Source: an uncultured Chloracidobacterium sp.
GTDB lineage: Bacteria > Acidobacteriota > Blastocatellia > Pyrinomonadales > Pyrinomonadaceae
Assembly: GCA_937941715.1 (NCBI GenBank)
Contig: CALDGX010000192.1
Span: forward strand, 1 to 6,204
Reading direction: 5' to 3'
DNA length: 6,204 bases
How positions within the stretch are numbered: position 1 is the stretch's first letter; every line of letters begins with the position of its first letter. A program made the position numbers and the translations under genes. Of this stretch, positions 5,971 to 6,204 are shown in pieces. Under the pieces are notes generated by a model. That model made no database searches. It saw nothing but the letters and a program-made list of their open reading frames with translations, and had not been told where the DNA came from.

Positions 5971-6105
5971 ATGTCTCTCCAGACCATATTAGTATTTGCG
6001 ATCATTGCGGCCGCCGCCGCGTACGGTGCCCTGGCCCTCGTGCGTAAGCAAAGGTCGTTTTCCGCGAAGGCCGTCTGCGGCAGCGATTGCGACTGCGGCA
6101 AATAG
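5971..6105 (+). CDS. FeoB-associated Cys-rich membrane protein
   Basis: This 44-aa protein is short enough to be missed by length-filtered gene callers. It has one N-terminal membrane helix (residues 4-24, ILVFAIIAAAAAYGALALV), a basic stop (RKQR, 25-28) and a cysteine tail CGSDCDCGK (36-44; Cys36, Cys40, Cys42). This layout, one helix followed by a small Cys/Gly tail and encoded right after feoB, is that of the FeoB_associated family, thought to help Fe(II) transport, perhaps by holding iron near the pore. The basic residues after the helix suggest a cytoplasmic tail by the positive-inside rule. It starts 24 nt after the feoB stop with a modest GGA (5961-5963) 7 nt before ATG, so it is most likely the third gene of the operon. 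The tail has fewer cysteines than the richest members I remember. Confidence 0.85.
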   Translation: MSLQTILVFAIIAAAAAYGALALVRKQRSFSAKAVCGSDCDCGK

Positions 6106-6150
6106 ATCCCTAAAAGGCGATATGAACGGGTTCCGGCGTTCGAAAAATGG

Positions 6151-6190
6151 CGTTTTGGGCCGAATTTTGACGTTTGAGGCTCAAATTTGA
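6151..6190. repeat. imperfect 20-bp tandem pair with palindromic second unit
   Basis: Bases 6151-6170 and 6171-6190 align without gaps at 15 of 20 positions, both starting CGTTT and ending TTTGA. The second unit contains TTTGAG-G-CTCAAA (6173-6185) and the palindrome TCAAATTTGA (6181-6190). It follows the feo operon. As a hairpin it is AT-rich with an almost absent loop and no clean T-run, so it is not a convincing terminator. Confidence 0.4.
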
Positions 6191-6204
6191 CCGCAGAATC
6201 GAGC

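Noticed and set aside
5996..6190. 64-aa + strand frame overlapping the small Cys-rich gene
   Set aside because: The overlapping 44-aa frame has a membrane helix, a Cys tail and the right context. This one is Arg/Pro/Ala-rich without features.
6122..6190. 22-aa frame (MNGFRRSKNG...) preceded by AAAAGG
   Set aside because: Spacing to the AAAAGG is only 4 nt, it is very short, and it is made largely of the 20-bp quasi-repeats.
1..6204. CRISPR array, tRNA, transposase or phage gene
   Set aside because: No regularly spaced repeats, no cloverleaf-like segment noticed, and no matching protein motifs in any frame.

Overview
The window is ordinary bacterial chromosome: moderately high GC, every convincing gene on the + strand, short gaps between genes. 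The mix of genes suggests an Acidobacteriota-like organism, perhaps Blastocatellia/Pyrinomonadaceae. It includes a tandem DUF3108 exported protein, a small CPCC-plus-helix protein next to pyrF, and a FeoA-FeoB-small-Cys-protein iron locus. This placement is inference from protein character and remembered family distributions, not from a marker gene.

Layout. Bases 1-355 hold no confident gene. They contain a possible 3' end of an upstream gene (to 179), two separate 11-bp tandem duplications and an AT-rich patch that could be a promoter. A co-directional group follows: a putative lipoprotein of unknown function (356-961), a small CPCC/helical protein (987-1274), orotidine-5'-phosphate decarboxylase pyrF (1298-2035) and an exported protein built from two DUF3108-like halves joined by a Thr-Pro linker (2053-3564). 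The gaps of 17-25 nt fit one transcript, although the four products share no obvious pathway.

A 127-nt gap then carries the best promoter of the window (TTGAAA-N17-TACAAT), with a short inverted repeat over its -35 side. It drives the ferrous iron uptake operon feoA (3692-3946), feoB (3964-5946) and a 44-aa FeoB-associated Cys-rich membrane protein (5971-6105). FeoB is the inner-membrane Fe(II) permease with a cytosolic G domain. FeoA is its small SH3-like cytosolic partner. The last small protein, one membrane helix with a CxxxCxC tail, probably assists at the cytoplasmic or periplasmic face.

The most unusual features are: a hairpin-forming, repeat-like block inside feoB, read in frame as a loop between membrane helices; Thr in place of Asn in the G4 motif of FeoB; the duplicated DUF3108 architecture; and an imperfect 20-bp tandem quasi-repeat at the 3' end. 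I see no tRNA, rRNA, CRISPR array, transposase or convincing intrinsic terminator.
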